Below are positions 1-15,142 of a stretch of DNA of 24,947 bases, in pieces (the first letter of the stretch is position 1; the number at the start of each line of letters is the position of its first letter). The notes beneath the pieces were generated by a model. It ran no database searches. It worked only from the letters and a program-made list of their open reading frames with translations, and was not told where the DNA came from. The DNA is from Pleurobrachia bachei. Lineage: Eukaryota > Ctenophora > Tentaculata > Cydippida > Pleurobrachiidae. The stretch is from assembly GCA_000695325.1 (NCBI GenBank), contig AVPN01000335.1, positions 14,220-39,166 on the forward strand, given 5' to 3'. The translations under genes and the position numbers were made by a program.

Positions 1-255
1 CCAAAATTTGGTACCCCGGCTATTTTTTGACGCTGAACACGATGCAAGCATCCATTTCAATCCAAAAGGAACAGATTTTTCGGTAGAGCAATTTTGTGAA
101 AGTTGAAATAATGAACATATTACGTCATAACTAATGAACGCGACAGAATTGGAAATTTTCGATACCTTTCCAGTGGTCCTGATGGTACTCCCCGTTCATC
201 TACTAAGTTTTGTTAGAAAACACGGCGCACCACTCTTACTTTAAAAAACAAACAA
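1..255. other. Window edge, no gene recognised
   Basis: AT-rich sequence downstream of the stop of gene X. I see no coding exon, RNA gene or clear polyadenylation signal. Confidence 0.5.
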
Positions 256-2964
256 CTACAAATTCTTTTTGTGTTCAGAAACAATCTTTCTATACGTCTC
301 ATAACTAATTGTAATACCCGGATGACCCTGTAAAAACTCCTCATATTTCCCCGACATTTTAACACCCTGAACATCCCAGTCTATACTCTGAACATGTTGT
401 AGAACCTCTTCTTTTACACTGTCTGGTAGGGCGTGTTTGGGCTTGTGGCGACCTCTCCCGTCCTTTAGATCTCGTCGTGACGTGAGGTTTACTATGACTT
501 TGTCTGATGTGTAACCCAGGGTCGCCAGAAAGAACGCCTGAGAAGTAAACAGATAATGATAATGTGTTAAAGGCACTATATTAGCAATAGTCGACCACTA
601 TTTGATTAGATTATATTAGGTAGATACATAAAAATGGCAAAGAATTAAGAATGGTGATATTTATACAATTATCTGTAATACCTGGCAGACTCTAACCAAC
701 TCCCTCCCCTCCCCAGGTAACTGATAGGACCAATGTGCCTTCCTAGTACTGATATCATCCTCTCGTGAATCCTTGATATGTTGAAACATCCACTCTTTCT
801 GTCCGCAATAACCTTTACTCCTGGAGAAATAAAGGGTTAATTGATTAATTAAATATATTTAAAAGGATTTGGAAAACCCACTTCACAAAATAATTTATTC
901 TAAACAGTACTCTAGGCATTTGAGAGAATCGTTGAAAACAAGGTTTTATTTACTGAAAACCTAAAAATTAGTTGCTATTATAATCATTTATTTAAAAAGC
1001 CTAAATTTCCTATACCCACCAGAAATCAAAGTGTATCTGCTGCCGAATGTGCTCAGGAACCTTCCTTACACAAAGTCGTCTACAGGAGCAAGGGGGTAGG
1101 AGAGGGTGTTTATTGAGGTTTCGTTCAAAGGATTTAGATAGGTAGCTACACTCGTATCTGCAGGAGAAGGGTTGCAATATTAGTATATTGTATTCCGTGG
1201 AATTCTAGGGGCTCGAGTACATTGTACACTCATCTAGCCACATACCACATGCATAGTATTATACAACATTGAATCACATTTAATCACACTGAATACCGCA
1301 CCCAGTACCCACCTTGGTATCTCTTCCTTGACACGCCCTTTACTATCCTCCCCTCCTCCCCCACCCGCACCTGATAGGTACATTAACTGGTGAGCAGTCT
1401 GGTAGTCTTCCGTTGAAGGTCCAGGAAGACTTGTATCAGGGGTGTTTGTGGAGACAGCAGCAGCCTTTTTGGACCTTTCAAAAACTTCAATGGAGTAGGC
1501 CACTATTTTATCACTTTTGTAGCCGAGTGTGGAGAGAAAGAATTTCTGGCACACGTTCTGAGGAAGGGATTATCAAATATCTTCCATCACTGGGGCCATT
1601 ATTTTCTAATTCTCTGTTTTTCTCTTGGTAATGAAATTACCCCTCTGTTATTATAAATTACAAACTTTTCTCATACTATCTTTCCACCCTTCCATCTTCC
1701 CATCTCAAACTCACCAGTTCGTTGATATAGTACTGACGGAACCATTTTCTGTTGTTGCCACTCTTGGGGTTTGAAGACCTATGCATTGTCGGACTTTGTC
1801 TGAGACGGAGATAAATTAAAAATTCAACGGTTTCATGATTAAATGATGTAAACAGTAACATCTTGCAAAAAATGAACTCTTGAAAAGAAGGCCCTATTCT
1901 TGTTTATCTGGGGTGACCCCTATCTAGGCCCCCTCCAACAACATCCAGTTGTCCCATATCTCACCTGACACGTTCGTATATCCAGATGGTCTGAGTGTTG
2001 TTGTCAAGTGACCAGTAGTGACTGTGTACCTCCTGTCTTACCGAGTCTGGCACCAGCTCACTACAGCCCTGACAGAGGGATTATTAGTTGCATTAGGAAG
2101 TAGGAAAACACGATTACTTATGGGGCTGTGGCATTACCACCACAGAAAAATTTAATTAGCATGGCTTGTTCCCCCAGCACAGTAAGCATAGTTGTCTGTT
2201 GTAGTTGTAGTTGATGCAGGGCAAAAATACCGTAAAAAGGTTAAGGATGGGTGTTGGTACCACTTGCACTCCTTTCTCACCTTATTACAGGTACAGGGCG
2301 GTAACATCGGATGGTCCTTATCTTTATCTACCCTCGTCTTCCTTCTTTTCACCCTCTGCAGCATGAGCGAAGGATGAAGGACAGTTTCGTAAATATCAGC
2401 CGGTTTGGGAGATTCAGTGGGAGATCGAGAGGGAGCTGGTTCTGTCTGGGTCTCTTTCTCTACTGCAGTTGGGGTTTTATCCGGAGAGATTGTGATACTG
2501 TAACCTGGGGGTGAATAGAGCTGATTAAATTCAAATAAATCGATAAAAAATATCTGAACAAGTGAGTTTTAATCAATTTCACGAGTTTAACACGAATATA
2601 AATGTATTGTGTCATGAAAATCATAACAATACATACCGATATCAGCTATACTCGGAGAGGTCTCAATGTGCCTGTTTTTGAAATCTAACGTGGGAGGGGG
2701 AGGAATAATTGGTGGGGGGACTTGTTCGTTTCCTGGATACCACATTGTAATGATGCAATCTTGGTCCTGGGATAGAGGAGTTAGTTAGAGGCATTTTAGT
2801 GGACTTCATAGGAACACATTGATTTGACCAATATATCAGAAACCAAGTACACATTTAACGGGTGGGACATGACATGTGTTAGTGGGACATGACATGTTAG
2901 TACCCTGTACCTGTAGGTAAGGGTCATCTGTAGAGTGAAGGAGGTCATTCCACGTAGATTGCAT
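256..2964 (-). CDS. Gene X, complete copy: nine-exon gene for an unrecognised 466-residue protein with two internal repeats
   Basis: Exons read from the right: 2964-2911, 2766-2637, 2504-2281, 2068-1965, 1799-1715, 1557-1313, 1157-1020, 820-682, 537-256. Every junction has GT/AG and every phase fits, giving 466 codons plus a stop. The start is the first ATG of exon 1 (protein begins MQSTWNDLLHSTDDPYLQ). Residues 19-125 are proline-, serine- and charge-rich and probably disordered. Residues ~126-222 and ~298-395 are two copies of one module. Each begins HP[ML]LPPC[ST]C, continues with a His/Trp segment ending in W, and ends with VCQ-x-FFL-x-TLGY-x-SDK. The last exon adds a helical tail containing SYETYRKIV. 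From memory, the VCxxFFLxTLG motif recurs in large families of uncharacterised invertebrate proteins, some tied to repetitive gene families. I cannot name the function. No AATAAA is obvious after the stop. Confidence 0.75.
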
Positions 2965-4979
2965 CCCTATTATAAAGATAAGCCAGTTAGTTGTTTTGCT
3001 CAAACAAGGAAGGAGGGTCGAACAAGGCAACTAGTTAGTTTAGAACCGGGACTAAGACATACAGAGTGTTTTTGGGAAATGGTAACGTGTGTCAATTTGT
3101 ATACAATTGCTTTCTCACACAAACACACTATAGGAAACAAATAACCAGTTTGTAAATATTACTATCCTCCCCTCCTCCCCCACCCGCACCTGATAGGTAC
3201 ATTAACTGGTGAGCAGTCTGGTAGTCTTCCGTTGAAGGTCCAGGAAGACTTGTATCAGGGGTGTTTGTGGAGACAGCAGCAGCCTTTTTGGACCTTTCAA
3301 AAACTTCAATGGAGTAGGCCACTATTTTATCACTTTTGTAGCCGAGTGTGGAGAGAAAGAATTTCTGGCACACGTTCTGAGGAAGGGATTATCAAATATC
3401 TTCCATCACTGGGGCCATTATTTTCTAATTCTCTGTTTTTCTCTTGGTAATGAAATTACCCCTCTGTTATTATAAATTACAAACTTTTCTCATACTATCT
3501 TTCCACCCTTCCATCTTCCCATCTCAAACTCACCAGTTCGTTGATATAGTACTGACGGAACCATTTTCTGTTGTTGCCACTCTTGGGGTTTGAAGACCTA
3601 TGCATTGTCGGACTTTGTCTGAGACGGAGATAAATTAAAAATTCAACGGTTTCATGATTAAATGATGTAAACAGTAACATCTTGCAAAAAATGAACTCTT
3701 GAAAAGAAGGCCCTATTCTTGTTTATCTGGGGTGACCCCTATCTAGGCCCCCTCCAACAACATCCAGTTGTCCCATATCTCACCTGACACGTTCGTATAT
3801 CCAGATGGTCTGAGTGTTGTTGGCTAGTGACCAATAGTGACTGTGTACCTCCTGTCTTATCGAGTCTGGCACTAACTCACTACAGCCCTGACAGAGGGAT
3901 TATTAGTTGCATTAGGAAGCAGGAAAACACGATGACTTATGGGGCTGTGGCATTACCACCACAGAAAAATTTAATTAGCATGGCTTGTTCCCCCAGCACA
4001 GTAAGCATAGTTGTCTGTTGTAGTTGTAGTTGATGCAGGGCAAAAATACCGTAAAAAGGTTAAGGATGGGTGTTGGTACCACTTGCACTCCTTTCTCACC
4101 TTATTACAAGTACAGGGTGGTAACATTGGATGGTCCTTATCTTTATCAACCCTCGTCTTCCTTCTTTTCACCCTCTGCAGCATGAGCGAAGGATGAAGGA
4201 CAGTTTCGTAAATATCAGCCGGTTTGGGAGATTCAGGGGGAGATCGAGAGGGAGCTGGTTCTGTCTGGGTCTCTTTCTCTACTGCAGTTGGGGTTTTATC
4301 CGGAGAGATTGTGATACTGTAACCTGGGGGTGAATAGAGCTGATTAAATTCAAATAAATCGATAAAAAATATCTGAACAAGTGAGTTTTAATCAATTTCA
4401 CGAGTTTAACACGAATATAAATGTATTGTGTCATGAAAATCATAACAATACATACCGATATCAGCTATACTCGGAGAGGTCTCAATGTGCCTGTTTTTGA
4501 AATCTAACGTGGGAGGGGGAGGAATAATTGGTGGGGGGACTTGTTCGTTTCCTGGATACCACATTGTAATGATGCAATCTTGGTCCTGGGATAGAGGAGT
4601 TAGTTAGAGGCATTTTAGTGGACTTCATAGGAACACATTGATTTGACCAATATATCAGAAACCAAGTACACATTTAACGGGTGGGACATGACATGTGTTA
4701 GTGGGACATGACATGTTAGTACCCTGTACCTGTAGGTAAGGGTCATCTGTAGAGTGAAGGAGGTCATTCCACGTAGATTGCATCCCTATTATAAAGATAA
4801 GCCAGTTAGTTGTTTTGCTCAAACAAGGAAGGAGGGTCGAACAAGGCAACTAGTTAGTTTAGAACCGGGACTAAGACATACAGAGTGTTTTTGGGAAATG
4901 GTAACGTGTGTCAATTTGTATACAATTGCTTTCTCACACAAACACACTATAGGAAACAAATAACCAGTTTGTAAATATT
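1342..4979. repeat. Direct tandem duplication, unit 1,819 bp (1342-3160 and 3161-4979)
   Basis: All reading frames and splice sites recur at an offset of 1,819 with only scattered substitutions. The junction joins ...GTAAATATT to ACTATCC..., with two shared T bases as the only microhomology. The unit runs from inside exon 6 of gene X to about 200 bp upstream of its ATG. The left copy therefore keeps the downstream exons, while the right copy keeps the older upstream sequence. Confidence 0.9.
3128..4783 (-). CDS. Gene X, second copy, 3'-truncated by the tandem duplication; could encode a 281-residue single-repeat protein
   Basis: Exons 4783-4730, 4585-4456, 4323-4100, 3887-3784 and 3618-3534 match the complete copy at a constant offset of 1,819 bp, with the same splice sites. 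The sixth exon begins at 3376. It loses its donor because the duplication junction (3160/3161) falls inside the glycine-rich segment after ...GGGGEDS. Reading then continues through NIYKLVICFL to a stop at 3128-3130. The product would keep the N-terminal disordered region and the first module only, and lack the second. A few amino-acid differences from the other copy are visible, for example Val to Ile and Asp to Ala in exon 4. Whether it is expressed, or is a pseudogene or assembly duplicate, cannot be told from the sequence. Confidence 0.5.
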
Positions 4980-4983
4980 TAAC

Positions 4984-5212
4984 CACCTTTCTCTCTCTCT
5001 CTATCTTTTTTCTCTCTCATATATCCTCTCTCTATCTATCTTCTTTTTATCTTCTTTCTCTCTATTTCTTTTCGATCTTCTCTCTCGCTTTTACCAATCT
5101 AGTACCGGACTAGAACAAAATAAATTTTCCCTCGCTTATCTCTGACAAAACCCAGTGTTTTCCCCCGCAAAGCTATCAATACTCCTTTGCAAAGTATCCC
5201 ACCGCAAAGTTA
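4984..5212. repeat. Pyrimidine-rich spacer between gene X copy 2 and the duplicate PSMC3 stop codon
   Basis: CT/TTTC simple sequence at about 4989-5090 and then unique AT-rich sequence. The same spacer recurs at about 8103-8327. On the minus strand it is GA-rich. It would hold the PSMC3 3' UTR and the gene X promoter, but I see no clear signal for either. Confidence 0.5.
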
Positions 5213-5981
5213 TTAAGCGTAGTACATGAGGTTATTCTTCTTCTTGGCTTGCACCTCAAGGATACCGTCCATAAAGTCTTCGTGATTCAGTTCTGTACCA
5301 CCACGTCGCAGGGCGATCATACCTTATATGGGATAATGTGTTTAGCTGGTTTGTTTGTTGCAATTAGGTTTTTGTTTATTTATGCGTTTATTTGTTTGTT
5401 GTTTAGGTGTTTGTTTGTTTAAATGTGTTTGTTTGTTTGTTTGTTATCTTTTTTGTTTGCTAGCTTGACGGAGCATTGCCAATATTTTGACATATTTCCG
5501 TTGGGTATGGGCGGTATATAAGCGCGGAATATTATTATTATTATTATAGCTTGTGTCTTAGTTTGTTACTTAACTCACCAGCCTCAACACAGATGGCTTT
5601 GCACTGAGCTCCATTGAAGTCATCCGTACACCTAGCTAGCTCCTCAAAGTTTACCTGAAAAATAACCGTAATCCTCAAGTATCTAACAAATTACAAAATG
5701 CGATCTCCTTCACCCAACACCCATAATCATAATGCACCCCTCCAAATCACCCCTAACCTCACCCCTTGGTCCTAACTTCTCACCCCTTCCCTTGGCCCTA
5801 ACCTCACCCCCTTCCCCTTGGTCCTAACCTCACTGTTCACATTCATCTTCCTGCTGTGAATCTGCATGATCCTGGCCCTGGCGTCCTCATTTGGGTGAGG
5901 GAACTCAATCTTCCTATCTAGACGACCTGACCTGAGCAGGGCAGGGTCCAGGATATCCACTCGGTTGGTCGCGGCAATCAC
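5213..5981 (-). pseudogene. PSMC3: Second set of PSMC3 terminal exons (8', 9', 10')
   Basis: Exons 5981-5829 (153 bp), 5654-5579 (76 bp) and 5322-5213 (110 bp, ending in TAA) encode the last 112 residues of Rpt5. These include the conserved [20 protein letters not shown] segment with the arginine fingers, and the C-terminal MYYA tail. Acceptors, donors (including the unusual GTTAGG donor after exon 8') and phases match the proximal set at 8328-8928. The encoded residues are identical to the proximal set, and about 18 base differences are all synonymous. Exons 1-7 are not repeated here. The set could be a distal alternative 3' end, a fragment after duplication, or a second haplotype placed in tandem by the assembler. 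Confidence 0.7.
5468..5546 (+). mobile_element. Short truncated retroelement-like insertion with 7-bp target-site duplication
   Basis: A 79-bp insert in intron 9' of the duplicate PSMC3 exons is flanked by TAGCTTG on both sides (5461-5467 and 5547-5553) and is absent from the matching intron at about 8455-8561. It ends in GGTATATAAGCGCGG and a (ATT)n tail. This is the look of the 3' end of many invertebrate SINE/LINE elements, in plus orientation. The family is not identified. Confidence 0.6.
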
Positions 5982-6041
5982 CTGATATATTATATCGGTC
6001 AGTTTCTTTCATCTTTGTACAAAATGGAAATGCAATACGTA

Positions 6042-6304
6042 CTATTTGGGTTCCCTACTATTTTCAGTAATACTGCAGTAATACTGCAATGCTATATCTA
6101 CCGAACCCTCACAGAATATTAAAGGACCTTTAGTAAAGTAACTACCTTTAGTAGAGGTACTAAATTTACCTCCATCATCACTCATGGAAATATGTCTCAT
6201 GAATGAGCCACGATCTTCCCCCACCACTCCCTCACATTCCCTTACTAACGACATTACCCCTTCCTTTATATATAGCTCATGGAGGCCCTCCATTGGAGGG
6301 GTAA
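6042..6304 (-). other. Conserved open frame in duplicated intron 7 (copy A), coding status unknown
   Basis: An 88-codon frame (6308-6042) begins MFTPPMEGLHELY and contains ECEGVVGEDRGSFMRHISMS. The matching frame in copy B (9228-9004) is largely conserved in protein, and both copies keep an AG|GTAAAT donor-like site after it. The donor phase does not fit PSMC3 exon 8, so it is not a PSMC3 exon. It may be a first exon of something else, or chance. Confidence 0.25.
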
Positions 6305-6357
6305 ACATTTTGTCATTTGCAAAATTTTGTCATTTTCTTTCTTGAGAAGTGAGAACA

Positions 6358-6371
6358 TGACTTCGTAACCA
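6358..6371. mobile_element. Isolated transposon end of the TTGGTNACGNAGTNACCCC family
   Basis: GACTTCGTAACCAA matches the right terminus of the 602-bp element at 6598-7199. No partner end is evident next to it apart from the small element at 6405-6492. Confidence 0.35.
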
Positions 6372-6404
6372 ACTCATTCCACCTAACTTATTGGGAATGT
6401 GAGG

Positions 6405-6492
6405 TGGTAACGCAGTTCCCCCTACATTGCGGGCACGCTAAGACGTGCCTTACTTTCGCAATGCCCTCAACAGAGGGGTAACTTCGTTACCA
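6405..6492. mobile_element. 88-bp miniature inverted-repeat transposable element
   Basis: Ends TGGTAACGCAGTTCCCC and the complement of GGGGTAACTTCGTTACCA form imperfect terminal inverted repeats, extended inward by CATTGCG/CGCAATG. GTGAGG lies just outside on the left and one base beyond the right end, a possible target duplication. Termini are close to those of the 602-bp element nearby. Confidence 0.6.
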
Positions 6493-6597
6493 AGTGAGGT
6501 GGTGCAGTGTCAACTGTCAAGTATGGCTAAAGACCTAACACTAAAGGCTAAGGTTTAAAACATAATTCCACGAGTCAAGGTTGAGGTAGAAGGAGGG

Positions 6598-7199
6598 TTG
6601 GTAATGAAATTACCCCACCACGCGAGCGCCCCGGTGGGCGCGAGCACGTATGACGTAGGGGTAATAATATCGTTTGTACAGCGGGAAAAAAAAATTCCTG
6701 TGTCCAAACTACAAAACAGAAAGTTCTAATTTTTTGAACATACCGAGGAAATTGTCTGAGCTACCATTACATACCCGAATTTTTCGATATTTTGGCCATT
6801 AACACTGTTTTTGTTTTTGGAAAACCATGAAGATGCTGGAATTTGGTTACAAAAAGCTTCAGGAATGTGTAAAATGCTATTCCAAAGGTATTAGAGGTGG
6901 TTTCATTCATAACTAAGCTATAGTCTAGTCAGAAAAAATGCCTAAAGATTGGAATTTTATGACCATATATGGTAGTACGTGTTACACCGTGGTTGTTAAA
7001 CATGTGCGTATGTGTAGTCGGACCGTTACTTTCTGTAAAATGCAGGTCCTGGTTACTATACAAACTAGTACCATACGTTTTAGATTGGTTTTAGACCAGT
7101 TTTCGATAACTTTTTATGAGAAGGTCTTGAAAAGGGCCATTTTTCGGCCAGCGGTATTGTCACCCCTATATGCAATATTAGGGGTGACTTCGTAACCAA
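6598..7199. mobile_element. Nonautonomous DNA transposon, 602 bp, copy 1
   Basis: Begins TTGGTAATGAAATTACCCC and ends GGGGTGACTTCGTAACCAA. The two ends are inverted repeats matching at 15 of 19 positions. A near-identical 592-bp copy lies at 10591-11182. Just inside the right end there is a strong palindrome, GTCACCCCTA ... TAGGGGTGAC. The open frame at 6938-7195 shows no transposase motif I recognise, so I take the element as nonautonomous. No clear target-site duplication is seen. Confidence 0.75.
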
Positions 7200-7231
7200 A
7201 TCTGATGACAGTTTCATCATCCCTCAAAGTT

Positions 7232-7891
7232 ATGAAGGACAGTTTCGTAAATATCAGCCGGTTTGGGAGATTCAGGGGGAGACCGAGAGGGGGTTGGTTC
7301 TGTTTGGGTCTCTTTCTCTACTGCAGTTGGGGTTTTATCCGGCGAGATTGTGATACTGTAACCTGGGGAGTGAATAGAACTGATTTAATTCAAATAAATC
7401 GATAGAAAATAACTGTCCTGAGCAAGTAAGTTTAAATCCATTACAACGAGCAATGTGCATGGCATTGTGTGATCAAAAACAGTACATACCTATATCAGCT
7501 ATACCAGGGGAGGTCTCAATGTGCCTGTTTTTGAAATCTAACGTGGGAGGGGGAGGAATAATTGGTGGGGGGACTTGTTCGTTTCCTGGATACCACATAG
7601 TGATGATGCAGTCTTGGTCCTGGGAGAGGAATTATTTAGAGGCATTTTAGTTATAGTGAAGAGTCTATTATTGGTGCATGGTTGTGTTGAAAGGATCGCC
7701 CTGTTGAAGAACAATTGGGAAACTTTTTGATCATGGGAAATGTTAGAACACTGAACAGTACCTGTAGATACGAATGGGACATGACATGTTAGTACCTGTA
7801 AGGTACCTGGTACGGGTGGGACAGTACATGTTAGTACCTGCAGGTAAGGATCATCTGTAGAGTGAAGGAGATCATTCCATGTAGATTGCAT
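7232..7891 (-). pseudogene. Gene X, third copy: 5' fragment with exons 1, 2 and part of 3
   Basis: Exon 1 at 7891-7838 and exon 2 at 7619-7490 are the same lengths (54 and 130 bp) as in the other copies and keep their splice sites. Exon 3 starts at 7362, but homology stops at 7232 after the codons for ...PADIYETVLH, about 58% of the way through. None of the cysteine modules is present. The fragment lies directly downstream of the last PSMC3 exon, as the second copy does downstream of the duplicate PSMC3 exons. It therefore came with the block duplication 4193-6304 / 7232-9239. The stretch to its left is a transposon, so it is most likely a dead fragment. Confidence 0.7.
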
Positions 7892-8327
7892 GGCTCCCTA
7901 TTATAAAGATGGTTTGATGAGACAGTTAGTTGTTTTGCTCGTACAAGGAAGGAGGGTCGAACATGGCAACCAGTTAGTTTAGAACTGGGACTAAGAAATA
8001 CAGCGTGTTTTTTGGGAAATGGTAACGTGTGTCAATTTGTATACAATTGCTTTCTCACACAAACACACTATAGGAAACAAATAACCAGTTTGTAAATATT
8101 TAACCACCTTTCTCTCTCTCTATCTTTTTTTCTCTCTCTATCCTCTCTCTCTATCTTCTTTCTCTCTATTTCTTTACCGTTCTTTCTCTCTCGCTTTTCA
8201 CAATCTAGTACCGGACTAGAACAAAATAAATTCTCCCTCGCTCTGACAAAACCCAGTGTTTCTTCCCCGCAAAGTTATATCATAACAATATATTCCTTTG
8301 CAAAGAGTGTCCCACCGCAAAGTTATA
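7892..8327. other. Spacer between gene X fragment and PSMC3 stop, CT-rich
   Basis: Homologous to 4784-5212. CT/TTTC simple sequence lies at about 8107-8190. It would contain the PSMC3 3' UTR on the minus strand, but I see no AATAAA in the right orientation. Confidence 0.5.
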
Positions 8328-14469
<6,142 letters not shown>

Positions 14470-15142
14470 CGTGAGCTATAACAAAATTGATGTTTGTTTT
14501 ATTCGATTTTTGGATCATTTAAACTTCAACAAGAGTTTCCTAAAAACCCGCTGAAATTTATTGTGCCCCTCCCTTGCCGCAAATGTAAAGGGAGGATTAG
14601 AACATAACAACCCCCTCCCCACATGCAGCTGCAAAAGGTCTATTGCCTATAATTGCCTTGTTCAAACATCTCTCTCTCCCCACAGTGCACACCATGAGGG
14701 GTGGAAGTTGGTGACGCAGTCACCCCTACACTGGTCGCACGAGAGGTGATTGCAACACCATGAGGGATGGTCTCTTGATGGGATTGTAAAATTCTCTCTT
14801 CCCCCCCTCCATTGCGTCTGTGGTGAAGAGCAGTGTGTATGTAAACAAAGAGGTGATCATAATAAAAGGTATTAATGCCCACCGTAGAGATTCTGTGTGG
14901 ACTATAGGAGCTATAGGGAAAGGGACGGGAAAGAAGCGAAGGGTATTTCTTCCTCTTTATATCTCTGCCTCCCTCCCTTTCTTTCTCCGTCTGAGAGGGT
15001 CTTCCCCCGACCTGCTGACTGCTCTCTCACTCTATCACTCACTCTCACTCTCTCTCACCCCCTCTCTCTTGTCTCACCGCATGGAACCCAACATCATTAG
15101 ACTAGCATAACCTGAGCAAGCAATAACCTGAGAACCAGCAAA
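14470..15142. promoter_or_regulatory. Divergent intergenic region between PSMC3 and the GalNAc-transferase-like gene
   Basis: 673 bp separates the two start codons, which face away from each other, so it must hold both promoters or 5' UTR introns. It contains a CT-rich stretch at about 14960-15075. A transposon-end-like TTGGTGACGCAGTCACCCC starts near 14708 and is bracketed by the near-repeat ACACCATGAGGGNTGG. No TATA box or other specific element is assigned. Confidence 0.4.

Larger units (their letters stand above)
4193..6304. repeat. Segmental duplication, copy A (partner 7232-9239)
   Basis: Contains the 5' part of gene X (copy 2), a pyrimidine-rich spacer and the last three PSMC3 exons. 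Homology to 7232-9239 begins at ATGAAGGAC and ends at GGAGGGGTAA. Length is 2,112 bp against 2,008 bp in copy B. The difference comes from GTTT and CT simple repeats and a 79-bp insertion in this copy. Confidence 0.85.

Noticed and set aside
1413-2514. Plus-strand frames over gene X
   Set aside because: They are antisense to exons whose phases and splice sites fit on the minus strand.
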